Of a stretch of 41,961 nt of DNA, positions 23,877-32,761 are shown in pieces. Both the position numbers and the translations under genes were made by a program. The number at the start of each line of letters is the position of its first letter. Within the stretch, counting starts at the first letter, position 1. Source of the stretch: Candidatus Nitrosomarinus sp. (GTDB taxonomy: Archaea > Thermoproteota > Nitrososphaeria > Nitrososphaerales > Nitrosopumilaceae). Under the pieces are notes generated by a model. It saw only the letters and a list, made by a program, of their open reading frames with translations, did no database searches and was not told the origin of the DNA. The stretch covers positions 8,598 to 50,558 of the forward strand of contig REGF01000002.1 in assembly GCA_003702465.1 (NCBI GenBank), written 5' to 3'.

Positions 23877-24659
23877 ATGAAGAAGATCTTTCTAATTTTA
23901 CCTGTAATAGCATTTGCAGTACTTCTTTTGAATGGGTTTTACGGTCATTTACTTTTTACATCTCCATATGATCAAGACATTAACAAATATTCAATCTATG
24001 TACATTTTCAAGAGGAGTGGAATAGTTATCCTGTGAATGTTTTATTTGAAATAACAAATGTTTGGTCAAATCCAAATCAGAACGAAAGTGTTTATTCTGC
24101 TGATTTTTCTGATGTCACTAATTTTGATAATTATAATTCCAATAATCTACAATTTCAAGATAATCGTGGTTATGTTGAATTAAAACATCAATTTAGTGAT
24201 TGTAATTCAAGTTGGAAACCTATGACATATCGCTATGTGATTGATTCTCTAAGAAATCAAATTGAATTAATTCAAGGTTCTCAATTGAATAGTGATACTT
24301 ATGTTTCTATTTTACCTAACATCAAATCTATTAATTCAGCTGATTCTAATTATTATGCTCAATTCATTCCAATTTGTTCTGATGAAAAAATAACTTCTTA
24401 TGAATATTCAATTTCTATTGATGATCAAAATTCTTGGTTTGATGTATATTTTGTTGATTCGAAAAAAGAATTTAATAATTATTTAAAAAATAAAAAATTT
24501 AAGTTTTATACAGATGAGGGTTGTTTTGGAAATAGTTTTACTAGTTTTAGTGGGGTATGTGAAAACATAGATGGAGAATCTGGATTATTAATTTTGATTC
24601 CAGATAATTTGAATCGTTCTCTAACAAAAATAAAAGTAAATCTTCATGAAAAAATTTAG
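23877..24659 (+). CDS. Secreted or membrane-anchored protein, unknown function
   Basis: A 260-residue protein starting MKK with a hydrophobic signal or anchor segment (about 4-27), then a polar Asn/Ser/Tyr-rich ectodomain with few basic residues and four Cys (in SDCNSS, PICSDE, EGCFGN and GVCENI) that could form two disulfides. I recognise no domain. The frame opens at TTG 23832, but the ATG at 23877 puts the signal at the N-terminus. Likely faces outside the cell. Confidence 0.72.
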   Translation: MKKIFLILPVIAFAVLLLNGFYGHLLFTSPYDQDINKYSIYVHFQEEWNSYPVNVLFEITNVWSNPNQNESVYSADFSDVTNFDNYNSNNLQFQDNRGYVELKHQFSDCNSSWKPMTYRYVIDSLRNQIELIQGSQLNSDTYVSILPNIKSINSADSNYYAQFIPICSDEKITSYEYSISIDDQNSWFDVYFVDSKKEFNNYLKNKKFKFYTDEGCFGNSFTSFSGVCENIDGESGLLILIPDNLNRSLTKIKVNLHEKI

Positions 24660-24667
24660 AATCTTTA

Positions 24668-25690
24668 CTAGCTGTTTATCCAGCCTAATTTTTTGAAATA
24701 AATGAACATCAAAATTGCAGGTATTGCAGATGCCAGAATTATGACTATAAATGTAGTAAATGGGCCTAAAATCATTGAATTTTCTTCAATTCCACCTGGT
24801 AGATTGACATTCATTCCATAAAATGTTCCAATTACTGTTGATGGAATAGCTAATGTAAAAATCATAGTTAGAACAGCTAACACTTTGTTTGTTTTTTCAT
24901 TACTTAACACAAAATCTGTATCCTTGTAAATTTCCATAGTTTCTCTTGATTCTTCTAATGTTTCTATGACTTTGTCAATGTGATCAATCACATCATCAAA
25001 ATATAGAGCTAGTTCATCATCTGAATTATCAGAAAATCTTTTTACATTTTTTGCAATCTCTAGTACAAATTTCTTTAGTGGAACTGAAATTCTTCTCAAT
25101 CTATTGATTTCTCTTCTAAGCAATGCAATACTTCTGGCAACTGGTTTTGATTCATCAAATACATTATCTTCCATCTCATCCAGATTGGCAATAATTTTTC
25201 TTGATGTGTGTAAAAGATCATCTACTAATGCATCGATAATTTCGTGTAGTAAATCTCCAGATGATTCACCTACTAATCTATTTTTTAATTCTTTATCAGA
25301 ATCCAAAACACATGTTTGTACTAATTGTACTAATGGTTTAAGATCTCCTTGATGTACTGTTACTAGAAAATTTTTTCCTACAAAAATAGATAATTGACTA
25401 TTTTTTGAAATTCCAATCTTTTGTGCTAGTGGTGGGAATTGTAAAATTACAAAGAAATGATCATCATAACTGTGAAGTGTTGGAGGTTTAAATTTTGTCA
25501 TACAATCTTCAATGTTTAATTCATTGAAATTGTAATTTGGAGCTAATTTTTCAACATCTTCTCTATCTGGATTTTGTAAATCTATCCATGTAAATCCATT
25601 ACCTTGAATTGTTTCTATTTTTCTTTCTACAGGTACCTCTAGTGATTTCTTTCCAGAACGTAGTCTGTTAGTAATGAATCCTCGTCTCAT
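24668..25690 (-). CDS. corA: CorA-family divalent metal ion transporter
   Basis: A 340-residue CorA-type channel. The long cytosolic N-terminal domain ends in a helical stalk, followed by two membrane helices with the YGMN motif (TFYGMNVNLPGG) between them, near the C-terminus, and a short basic tail (KKLGW). CorA carries Mg2+ or related ions. The frame starts at GTG 25702; the ATG four codons later at 25690 begins MRRGFITN and is preferred. Confidence 0.92.
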   Translation of the reverse strand: MRRGFITNRLRSGKKSLEVPVERKIETIQGNGFTWIDLQNPDREDVEKLAPNYNFNELNIEDCMTKFKPPTLHSYDDHFFVILQFPPLAQKIGISKNSQLSIFVGKNFLVTVHQGDLKPLVQLVQTCVLDSDKELKNRLVGESSGDLLHEIIDALVDDLLHTSRKIIANLDEMEDNVFDESKPVARSIALLRREINRLRRISVPLKKFVLEIAKNVKRFSDNSDDELALYFDDVIDHIDKVIETLEESRETMEIYKDTDFVLSNEKTNKVLAVLTMIFTLAIPSTVIGTFYGMNVNLPGGIEENSMILGPFTTFIVIILASAIPAILMFIYFKKLGWINS

Positions 25691-25853
25691 GGTGAAAGAC
25701 ACCCAGATTCTTCAAATTTAAAGCGATCGTTACTGCTTATTCATAAAATATCTTTAATTCTGATTTGAGGCTAATTTTTTATAGAATTTTGATTATTTTT
25801 CACATCATTCAATGTTAAAGATTATTACAGGATTAAAAAATTAATTTTTTTGT

Positions 25854-25926
25854 GGCCTTCGTAGTACAGTGGTTAGTATAGAGGATTGTGGATCCTCGGA
25901 CAGGAGTTCGATTCCCCTCGAGGGCC
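25854..25926 (+). tRNA. tRNA-His (GUG)
   Basis: The extra 5' G (25854, G-1) opposite discriminator C73 (25926) is diagnostic of tRNA-His. Acceptor GCCTTCG/CGAGGGC, anticodon stem GAGGA/TCCTC with loop TTGTGGA (anticodon GTG), T-loop TTCGATT. The T-stem AGGAG/CCCCT has an A:C mismatch at the fourth pair (52:62). CCA is not encoded. A 16-bp A/T palindrome lies just upstream (25835-25850) and T-rich sequence follows. Confidence 0.93.
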
Positions 25927-25935
25927 CTTTTTATT

Positions 25936-26283
25936 TTAAAATACTCCAAATTTGCTTGATTCCATCTCTTCTTTGATGGCAATTTTAAATCTAGGTGATT
26001 TTTTTTCAACATTTTTTGTTAACCATGTTAGAAATTTTTTGTCTGTTGTTTTACCCTTTAATTTTTGAAAATCTTGAGCCATCATTGATTCTAGTTTTTG
26101 TATTAATGTTCTATTTACACTCAGTACAAAAAAATGCCATCCAAAAGCAAATTCTGAATCTGTCATAATGAAATCATCTTCTCCATGAACCATTTCTTCT
26201 AAAAATGTCAGTTGCTGTGTTAATGCTTTACTTGTTTTATCGTAATCTATTGCAGAAACATTGATGTTTAATCTACTTTCCAT
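25936..26283 (-). CDS. Hypothetical protein, 115 residues
   Basis: An intact ORF of 115 residues starting MESRLNIN. It is soluble, mainly helical by composition, with FAFGWHFFVLS near the middle and a Lys/Glu-rich C-terminal half. I recognise no family. It lies between tRNA-His and the KMT-like methyltransferase gene, same strand as the latter, 37 bp downstream of it, and may be co-transcribed. Confidence 0.7.
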   Translation of the reverse strand: MESRLNINVSAIDYDKTSKALTQQLTFLEEMVHGEDDFIMTDSEFAFGWHFFVLSVNRTLIQKLESMMAQDFQKLKGKTTDKKFLTWLTKNVEKKSPRFKIAIKEEMESSKFGVF

Positions 26284-26320
26284 AATTTTTTCAAGGATTT
26301 ACAAAATAAAAGGATTACAC

Positions 26321-27082
26321 CTATTTTTTTAATAAATATTCAAAATCTATATCAAAATGCATTTTCATTATTCCGATATATGTTCGAATTGACTCTGGAA
26401 CTTCTTCAGTACATGTAACCCCTAATTCTTTAGCATTAATCCAAATTATCAATGTTTGAAGAATTGTTAGAAATCGATCATTTTTAATCTCTGAACCTGA
26501 CATTGATTTGGTATATCTTTCTGCAAATTCCCATGCTGTAACAAAATCTATGCATTTCACGCCAAAAACAGCTAATAATTGCTCTTGCAAATTTTTTGCT
26601 TTTTGAAATGGAATTTTATTAATTATGTATGGAAAATTAACTTTCTCAGGAAGATAATTTGGAAGCGGTCCCCAAATTGTGATTATTTTTGTTTCTGGTT
26701 TTAGTGTTTCAAACTTTTTTGTCATCTCATTAATTATTTCTTCATCTGTAAACCAAAATAATATTACAGTTGCATCTGATAGATCTGATTCTTGTATATT
26801 TTTATGAATAATTTCTACATCAATATTTTTCTCATTGATGATATTTTGTGCATTTTGAACTTTTTCATAATTGTTATCGATACCTATTACTTTTTTTACT
26901 TTGAATTCTTTGTTTGCAATTTCTAATCCTTTTTCATCGTGACAGCCAAGATGGTAAAAAATATCATCTTTTCCTAGATCTGCAAATTTAAAAATTTCTC
27001 TAAATGTTTTTTCAGATAGTTGAACGTCTTCACCACTAAGAACATTTTTTGGAAGTGTATCTAGATATTCTTCAAATTTCAA
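26321..27082 (-). CDS. Divergent class I methyltransferase-like protein (aKMT-like N-terminal domain)
   Basis: A 253-residue protein. Residues 30-135 look like the crenarchaeal protein lysine methyltransferase aKMT/Dot1-like fold: DDIFYHLGC, VKKVIGIDNN with Asp69, then SDATVILFWF. Motif I is altered: the usual GCGDG is GCHDEKG here (46-52), so SAM binding may be weakened or different. The last ~110 residues match nothing I know. It could be an active methyltransferase on an unknown substrate or a non-catalytic relative. Confidence 0.6.
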   Translation of the reverse strand: MKFEEYLDTLPKNVLSGEDVQLSEKTFREIFKFADLGKDDIFYHLGCHDEKGLEIANKEFKVKKVIGIDNNYEKVQNAQNIINEKNIDVEIIHKNIQESDLSDATVILFWFTDEEIINEMTKKFETLKPETKIITIWGPLPNYLPEKVNFPYIINKIPFQKAKNLQEQLLAVFGVKCIDFVTAWEFAERYTKSMSGSEIKNDRFLTILQTLIIWINAKELGVTCTEEVPESIRTYIGIMKMHFDIDFEYLLKK

Positions 27083-27107
27083 TAATTAGGCTATTTTAAA
27101 CTGGAAT

Positions 27108-27377
27108 TTATTCTCTTATACTTTCTAATTTTGACACTGCTTGCCATAATTGAGTTCTTACATATGATGGCATGTTTGGATCTTGTGTTACATCATCTAA
27201 TAGACTAATTGTATTTGCAGCTCTAACTGATAATGAATATTCTTCTTTCATCAAATCTTCAACAAGGTCCGTAATTGATTTCTTTATTGTTTTTGGAGTT
27301 GAATTCGTTGATATAATCAAGTTTAATGTGTCAACAGCTTCTTTCATTGCTTGTTTGTTTTGAGTTTCATCGGCCAT
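27108..27377 (-). CDS. UPF0147 family protein
   Basis: An 89-residue helical protein matching the archaeal UPF0147 family (MKEAVDTLNLIISTNSTPKTIKK, then SLSVRAANTISLLDDVTQDPNMPSYVRTQLW). Function unknown. The frame opens three codons upstream; the ATG at 27377 (MADETQ) is the likely start. It is 25 bp upstream of the KMT-like gene on the same strand. Confidence 0.85.
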   Translation of the reverse strand: MADETQNKQAMKEAVDTLNLIISTNSTPKTIKKSITDLVEDLMKEEYSLSVRAANTISLLDDVTQDPNMPSYVRTQLWQAVSKLESIRE

Positions 27378-27412
27378 CTTTAACATATTTTGTTAAAAAT
27401 TCGCATATATAG

Positions 27413-27721
27413 TTACAGCTCTACAAACACATTGTCTGATTCAACAACCACATTGTATGATGTTAAATCTCTTAATTTCATTGGAAATTTTAAAAATTTA
27501 CCATTTTTACAATCAAATTCTGCTGCGTGCCATCCACAGGTAATTACACACCCATCTAATTTTCCCTCTGATAAACTAGAACCTGAATGAGTACATGAAT
27601 CATCTGTAGCAAAATATTCTCCATCAATATTTGCAACTAAGATATCCCTGCCATCAATTGAAATTTTTATCATTTTTCCAGGAAGAATATCGGATGTTTT
27701 TCCTGCAATTATTTTCCCCAT
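27413..27721 (-). CDS. Rieske-type [2Fe-2S] ferredoxin
   Basis: A 102-residue soluble Rieske protein: C43-T-H45 and C62-G-W-H65 supply the two Cys and two His ligands. It has no membrane anchor, so it resembles the small ferredoxins that serve dioxygenase-type or nitrite reductase-type enzymes. The partner is not evident nearby. Divergent from the GNAT gene, 40 bp apart. Confidence 0.9.
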   Translation of the reverse strand: MGKIIAGKTSDILPGKMIKISIDGRDILVANIDGEYFATDDSCTHSGSSLSEGKLDGCVITCGWHAAEFDCKNGKFLKFPMKLRDLTSYNVVVESDNVFVEL

Positions 27722-27761
27722 GACAATTTTTATTTGATAATTATTAATATTTTTTTTGTAT

Positions 27762-28541
27762 ATGGAAATTAGAGAAGCAAAAATTTCTGATAAAACTTCT
27801 ATATTGAAATTTTGTAAAAATACATTTTCTTGGGGTGATTATATTGAAAAAGTTTGGTCTTCATGGTTAGAGGAAGGAAGTTTATTTCTATTTGAGAAAA
27901 AATCTCCGGTTGGAATATGTCATGCATTTTATTCTCAAAACCAAATTTGGATAGAAGGTATACGAATTGATCCCAATCATCGAAGAGAAATGATTGCATC
28001 AAAACTTGTAATTCATGCAGAATCTATTGGGAAAAAAAATCAAAAACTTTTTTCTTATATGTTGATAGATACTGAAAACAAAAATTCAATCTCTATGGCT
28101 GATTCATTAAATTATGAAAAATTTCAAACCTGGAATTATTATTCATTAATTCCTAAAAAAAATTCAAATTTTAAAATTGAATTTGAAAAATCTTCTAGTA
28201 TTGATATCTTTGATTTTTACGTAGATTCATGGCGATGGATTAAAACAAATGAAAAACTCTTGAATAATTTATCTTCACAAAAAAAAATTATTAAATCAAA
28301 TTTAAACGGAAAAATTTCTGCTGCCATTATTGGCAATTACAAGCATATTGACAATACATTGATTGTTACTCTTTTCTCAGGCTCATCTGATACTTTATCT
28401 AACATTTTATCCTATTTGCAAAATTTTGGATTTGAAAATAATTATGAAAGAATTCAAATTTTAACTAATCAAAAATTGGAATCTTTTGATTCATTGGAAT
28501 ACAAAATATCGTTTTATTTAATGAAAAAATTTCTAGACTAA
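27762..28541 (+). CDS. GNAT-family acetyltransferase with C-terminal extension
   Basis: A 259-residue protein. The N-terminal ~125 residues have the GNAT pattern (IREAKISDKTSILKFC, IWIEGIRIDPNHRREMIASKLVIHAES, then a SMADSLNYEKF strand). The acetyl-CoA loop RREMIASKL lacks the usual Gly-x-Gly and is degenerate. The remaining ~130 residues are unassigned and may be a second degenerate GNAT fold. The start ATG at 27762 is preferred over an in-frame TTG two codons upstream. It overlaps the convergent FAH gene by four bases. Confidence 0.7.
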   Translation: MEIREAKISDKTSILKFCKNTFSWGDYIEKVWSSWLEEGSLFLFEKKSPVGICHAFYSQNQIWIEGIRIDPNHRREMIASKLVIHAESIGKKNQKLFSYMLIDTENKNSISMADSLNYEKFQTWNYYSLIPKKNSNFKIEFEKSSSIDIFDFYVDSWRWIKTNEKLLNNLSSQKKIIKSNLNGKISAAIIGNYKHIDNTLIVTLFSGSSDTLSNILSYLQNFGFENNYERIQILTNQKLESFDSLEYKISFYLMKKFLD

Positions 28542-29407
28542 TTTGATTTGATGACTTTAATTGTATTGTTTAATATTCCTAAACCTTCAATTTCCATTTC
28601 AATTTGATCTCCATCTTTAAGATATACTGCGTTAGGTTTGTTTAGCATTACTCCTGCTGGTGTTCCCGTTGAAATAATATCTCCTTTTTGCAATGTCATT
28701 ACTTTAGTAATTTTTGAAATAATCTCTGGAATTTTTATAAACATATTACTGGTTGAGGAATTTTGTCTAATCTCTCCATTCACTTTGGTTGTCATTTTTA
28801 GATTTTGTGGATTTTCTATCTCATCAGCTGTTGTTATCCATGGTCCACATGGTGCAAATGAATCAAATCCTTTTCCTCTTGTAAATTGTTTATCTTTATT
28901 TTGAATATCTCTTGCTGACACGTCATTGAAAATCATGTAACCAAAAATCATTTCTGAAGCATTTTCAATACTGACATTTTTACAATCTTTTTTAATTATC
29001 AATGCTAATTCTATTTCATAATCAAGTTGGGTAACAAAATCGGGACAAATAATTTCTGATTTTGTATGATTTAATGCTGTTCTAGGTTTTATTACTAATG
29101 CTGGATCATCAGGAGCTTGTAATCCTTGTTCTTTTGCATGATCCACATAATTAAATGCTAAACAAATTATTTTATTTGGATTTGGGATAGGTGCTAATAA
29201 TTTGTATTTTGAAAGTTCTTCTCTGTATTCTAATTCATTTGTTTTATTTCTTATTTCTTCATACCATCCATCAAACAAGAAATCTTTTACATTAATGGGA
29301 ATTGGTACGCCTGTTAATTCAGTAATTTCGCTTTTAATTGCTATTTTATCACCTTTAACAAAACCATATGTTTCATTAGTCCCATCAGTTACTCTAACTA
29401 TTCTCAT
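28538..29407 (-). CDS. Fumarylacetoacetate hydrolase family protein
   Basis: A 289-residue FAH-fold protein, related to fumarylpyruvate hydrolases and 2-oxohept-3-ene-dioate hydratase/isomerases. Motifs: ICLAFNYVDHAKE, the metal-binding LDYEIELALII, GYMIFNDVSARDIQ, and GDIISTGTPAGV. The substrate cannot be told. It is the last gene of the rpoN-to-FAH unit, six bases after gltX, with GTGAT near the gltX stop as a plausible ribosome binding site. Confidence 0.88.
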   Translation of the reverse strand: MRIVRVTDGTNETYGFVKGDKIAIKSEITELTGVPIPINVKDFLFDGWYEEIRNKTNELEYREELSKYKLLAPIPNPNKIICLAFNYVDHAKEQGLQAPDDPALVIKPRTALNHTKSEIICPDFVTQLDYEIELALIIKKDCKNVSIENASEMIFGYMIFNDVSARDIQNKDKQFTRGKGFDSFAPCGPWITTADEIENPQNLKMTTKVNGEIRQNSSTSNMFIKIPEIISKITKVMTLQKGDIISTGTPAGVMLNKPNAVYLKDGDQIEMEIEGLGILNNTIKVIKSN

Positions 29408-29413
29408 ATGACA

Positions 29414-31123
29414 TCACTTATGTGTGAAAATTGCTTGGTTTTGTGAATCTTTTCTACAGTATCCAAATCTAATAAATTGTATTTCTTCGCCTTCTTTTAA
29501 TTGTAAGTAATATGGTTCGCAATAAACATCAAGTACTTCTAAACTATCTTCATTAAACTCTTCATCAATAAATAATACTTTAGGAATAATCATTTTAATT
29601 TTATGTGCTTTTTTCTGTGAAACCCATTGTATTTTTGGAATGTTTGTTATATCCCCATCTTTTACATATTCTCCTTCTATTTCTTCTCCAAGTTTTGTAA
29701 TCAAAATATTTCCTAATCCTAAAAGTCTAATTTGTTCTCCCTCTTTGATATTCTCTACGTCCTCTCCGGCAATGTAGAAATTTCCATCAACGTCAATTCT
29801 ACGTTTACCCATATCCTTTACTGGATGATTAGAAACCTCAACCGATGTAATTGCTAAATTTTTTACAGATAATTTTTTTGGATTCGTAACCATATACAAT
29901 CTAATGCTAGTTTCATCAACAAATTTTCTGTTGAATGCTTCCAGAGAATCAAAAGGTGCTAATGTATTTGCTTTGGTTAACCCCAATGACATGATAAATT
30001 TTCTGATTGCTTCAGGTTTAATTCCTCTCTTCTTCAATGCTTCTAAAGTTGGTAATCTTGGATCGTCATACCATGATACTTTACGTTCTTCAATTAGTGG
30101 TTTGATTATTCTTTTAGAAATTGGCATACCTTTGAATTCTAATCTTGAGAAAAATCCTTGCTGTGGTTTTCTCATATTTAGTGAATCTAAGATTGCTTCT
30201 GTCAATTCTTCTCTTAATTCAAATTCTTTTGAACGAAAAGCATGAGTAACTCCATCAATACTATCTTCAATTGCAACTGCAAAATCATAACTGGGCCAAA
30301 TTCTGTATTTCTCTCCTACAGTGTAATGTTTTCCTTCAATAATTCTGAATAATATTGGATCTCTCATTACTGCATTATCAGCTTGCATGTCTCCTCGAAA
30401 TCTAACTATTGCTTCACCTGGTTTGAATTTCGTTTCCATTTTTTCCCAATTGTTGATATTTTTATCTACATTTTCTTTACTACATTTGCATGCCTTTCTT
30501 TCTCGTCTGTTTTTACTAATGTCATCTCTTTTACATTTGCAAATGTATGCTTTTCCAGAATTGATTAATTCCATTCCTTTTTCATAAAATATTTCCATAT
30601 CATCGGAAGTACTTTTTACAATATCAAATTCTATCCCTAACCATTCTAATCCCACTTTAATTGCAGCATGATATTCCATTCTTTCAGCTTCAGGATTTGT
30701 ATCATCCATTCGTAGAATGAATTTCCCTCCGTACATTTTTGCATATTCAGAATTAATAATGGCTGCCTTTGCATGACCTATGTGTGGATATCCGTTTGGT
30801 TCTGGTGGAAATCTTGTAATTACATTTCCGTGTTCTGCATTTTTTAATTCTGGTAAACCTTCTTTTTCTTTAATTTTTTCTTTAGGAGCTAAAATTTCTG
30901 GAAAATTTTCTTCGATTTCTTTTTTCTGTTCTTCTATTGATAATTGATTCACATTTGAAACAATTTCGGATATCTCAATTGAAATTTCTTTAACTTTTGT
31001 TCTAAATTCTGGTTTTGTTCCTAGAATTTTTCCTAAAATTATTTTATCCCTAGTTTCACCTCCATGTTCAAATGCATTTTGAAGAGTAAGTTTTCGAATT
31101 TCTTTTTTTATTTCTTCATCCAT
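29414..31123 (-). CDS. gltX: Glutamyl-tRNA synthetase, archaeal type
   Basis: A 569-residue class I synthetase of the GlnRS-like archaeal GluRS group. PHIGHAKA (HIGH at 114-117) follows RFPPEPNGY, and MPISKR near residue 350 is the KMSKS equivalent. An ~95-residue helical N-terminal domain and a C-terminal beta-barrel anticodon-binding domain fit the family. In archaea lacking GlnRS it also charges tRNA-Gln with Glu. A CKCKRDD / CKCSKEN cluster near 205-230 is a likely zinc-binding insertion. tRNA-Glu is at 10450-10528. Confidence 0.95.
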   Translation of the reverse strand: MDEEIKKEIRKLTLQNAFEHGGETRDKIILGKILGTKPEFRTKVKEISIEISEIVSNVNQLSIEEQKKEIEENFPEILAPKEKIKEKEGLPELKNAEHGNVITRFPPEPNGYPHIGHAKAAIINSEYAKMYGGKFILRMDDTNPEAERMEYHAAIKVGLEWLGIEFDIVKSTSDDMEIFYEKGMELINSGKAYICKCKRDDISKNRRERKACKCSKENVDKNINNWEKMETKFKPGEAIVRFRGDMQADNAVMRDPILFRIIEGKHYTVGEKYRIWPSYDFAVAIEDSIDGVTHAFRSKEFELREELTEAILDSLNMRKPQQGFFSRLEFKGMPISKRIIKPLIEERKVSWYDDPRLPTLEALKKRGIKPEAIRKFIMSLGLTKANTLAPFDSLEAFNRKFVDETSIRLYMVTNPKKLSVKNLAITSVEVSNHPVKDMGKRRIDVDGNFYIAGEDVENIKEGEQIRLLGLGNILITKLGEEIEGEYVKDGDITNIPKIQWVSQKKAHKIKMIIPKVLFIDEEFNEDSLEVLDVYCEPYYLQLKEGEEIQFIRFGYCRKDSQNQAIFTHK

Positions 31124-31143
31124 GATGTTGGTACCTTTTTCAA

Positions 31144-32124
31144 CTATACACTTCGTTTTACTACAAAATCTAATAATGCAGTTAATTCTACTTTTGCAGC
31201 TCCATTGTATTTTGCTAGTGATTTTTCAGATTTTTCTGCATATTTTAGAGCCTGATTTCTCACTTTTTCTTCAATTCCTAGTGAACGAATGATTTCCACA
31301 GATTTATTCAAATCTTTTTTTGAAATCTTTGTATTTCCAAATGCTTTTAGAATTATTTTCTTATCATTACCTTTGGCTAATTTTATTGCCATCAAAATTG
31401 GAAGTGATTTTTTACCTTCTCTCAAATCATTACCAACTGCTTTTCCAGTTTTTTTAGGATCACCCATTACTCCTATCAAATCATCTGTAATTTGAAATGC
31501 AATTCCTAAGTTTTTTCCAAATCCTGAGAGATTTGAAATATCTTTAGGTTTGTTTGTTGCACAAATTGCCCCCATTGCACATGAAACATCAAACAATGCT
31601 GCAGTTTTTTTCCCTATCATTGTAATGTATTCTTTTTCTGTTGGAATTCTTTTTTCATCTGCCATTTTGATGTCTAGTAATTGTCCTTCACAAACATCTA
31701 CACAAGCTTTTGCAAGTCTAGAAATTAGATGTGTTGTAGCTTTTGGTGATAATTTTGACTCTGAAATAATTTGAAACGCTTTAGAAAATAATACATCTCC
31801 TGCTAAAATTGCAATTGGCATGCCAAATTTTTTATGCACTGTTGGCACGCCATGACGCATTTCATCATTGTCCATAATGTCATCATGTACAAGAGTAAAG
31901 TTGTGTACCATTTCTACTGCACTAGCAGCTATCATTGCATTTGATGATTTACCACCTAAAATTTGACAACTTTTGATTACCATGTATGGTCGAAGTCTTT
32001 TTCCACCATTCACAATAAGATGCCCTGCTGCATCATATAGCTTTTTTGGGTTTCCGTTTAATTTAGAATTTAGAAATTTGTTAACGATTTTAGCATTATT
32101 TTCAATTTGTTTAGTTTTCTTCAT
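31144..32124 (-). CDS. idsA: Geranylgeranyl diphosphate synthase-type prenyltransferase
   Basis: A 326-residue trans-prenyl synthase that probably makes the C20 precursor of archaeal membrane lipids. The first Asp-rich motif DDIMDND follows MVHNFTLVH, with Phe five residues before it as in archaeal GGPP synthases; the second is DDLIGVMGD after FQIT. It follows the IDI gene with a 14-base overlap and precedes gltX by 20 bases. Confidence 0.93.
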   Translation of the reverse strand: MKKTKQIENNAKIVNKFLNSKLNGNPKKLYDAAGHLIVNGGKRLRPYMVIKSCQILGGKSSNAMIAASAVEMVHNFTLVHDDIMDNDEMRHGVPTVHKKFGMPIAILAGDVLFSKAFQIISESKLSPKATTHLISRLAKACVDVCEGQLLDIKMADEKRIPTEKEYITMIGKKTAALFDVSCAMGAICATNKPKDISNLSGFGKNLGIAFQITDDLIGVMGDPKKTGKAVGNDLREGKKSLPILMAIKLAKGNDKKIILKAFGNTKISKKDLNKSVEIIRSLGIEEKVRNQALKYAEKSEKSLAKYNGAAKVELTALLDFVVKRSV

Positions 32125-32761
32125 CTAATAATCTCCATTTTTCTTTAGGTAGGTGGGTCTTAATTGCTTCTTGTAAATCTCCATGAATTTCATTATTAAT
32201 CCACGTAGATAATACATTTTCGTGTTTTTTGAGCATATCTTTTTTTGATTTATCAAGTAATTCTAATGCAATTAACATCCAAGGACAATAAATCTCAGGA
32301 TTTTTTTTAATTTCTTTGATTAATTCTTCTGCGGTAATCCATTTGATTTCATCAATTTCTCCTTCAATTTCTTTTAATTTTGTATCTTTATCAATTACTC
32401 CAACTAGTGTTCCACAAATCTCATTTTCTGAACCCACTTCTTTGTAAGGTACATGATATTCAAATTTATGAAAATAATCAAGTTTACCATTTATTCCTAA
32501 TTCTTCAGGCATTCTTCTTTCTCCTGATGACACATATCCTTCTGATTCTCTTGGATGGCTTGCAAATGTTCCATCCCAATCCCCTGGCCATAACATTTTT
32601 TCTTTAGCTCGTTTTGTTAGAACCAATCTTCCATCTTCGTCAAATAACAACGCTGTAAATGCTCTATGTAATTTCCCATTTGGTAAATGGCATTTTACTT
32701 TCTCTTCTAATCCGATGGGATTATCATTTTCATCTACTAAAATTACAAATTCTTCAGACAT
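32111..32761 (-). CDS. idi: Type I isopentenyl-diphosphate isomerase (Nudix), Ala at catalytic Cys
   Basis: A 216-residue Nudix-fold IDI that would interconvert IPP and DMAPP. Metal ligands known from E. coli Idi are present: His25, His32, His69, and Glu112/Glu114 in SENEIC; Trp161 in CPWM is also present. The catalytic Cys (E. coli Cys67, in SVCGHP) is Ala67 here (TFASHP). The Nudix-box region ESEGYVSSGERRMPEELG is one residue set short of the E. coli form. I recall similar Ala substitutions in haloarchaeal Idi but could not check. Located between ipk (8-base overlap) and idsA. Confidence 0.87.
   Translation of the reverse strand: MSEEFVILVDENDNPIGLEEKVKCHLPNGKLHRAFTALLFDEDGRLVLTKRAKEKMLWPGDWDGTFASHPRESEGYVSSGERRMPEELGINGKLDYFHKFEYHVPYKEVGSENEICGTLVGVIDKDTKLKEIEGEIDEIKWITAEELIKEIKKNPEIYCPWMLIALELLDKSKKDMLKKHENVLSTWINNEIHGDLQEAIKTHLPKEKWRLLDEEN

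Noticed and set aside
29414..31123. Considering the synthetase as glutaminyl-tRNA synthetase because of its GlnRS-like C-terminal barrel
   Set aside because: Archaeal GluRS belongs to the GlnRS-like subgroup and archaea lack GlnRS; length and the N-terminal domain fit archaeal GluRS.
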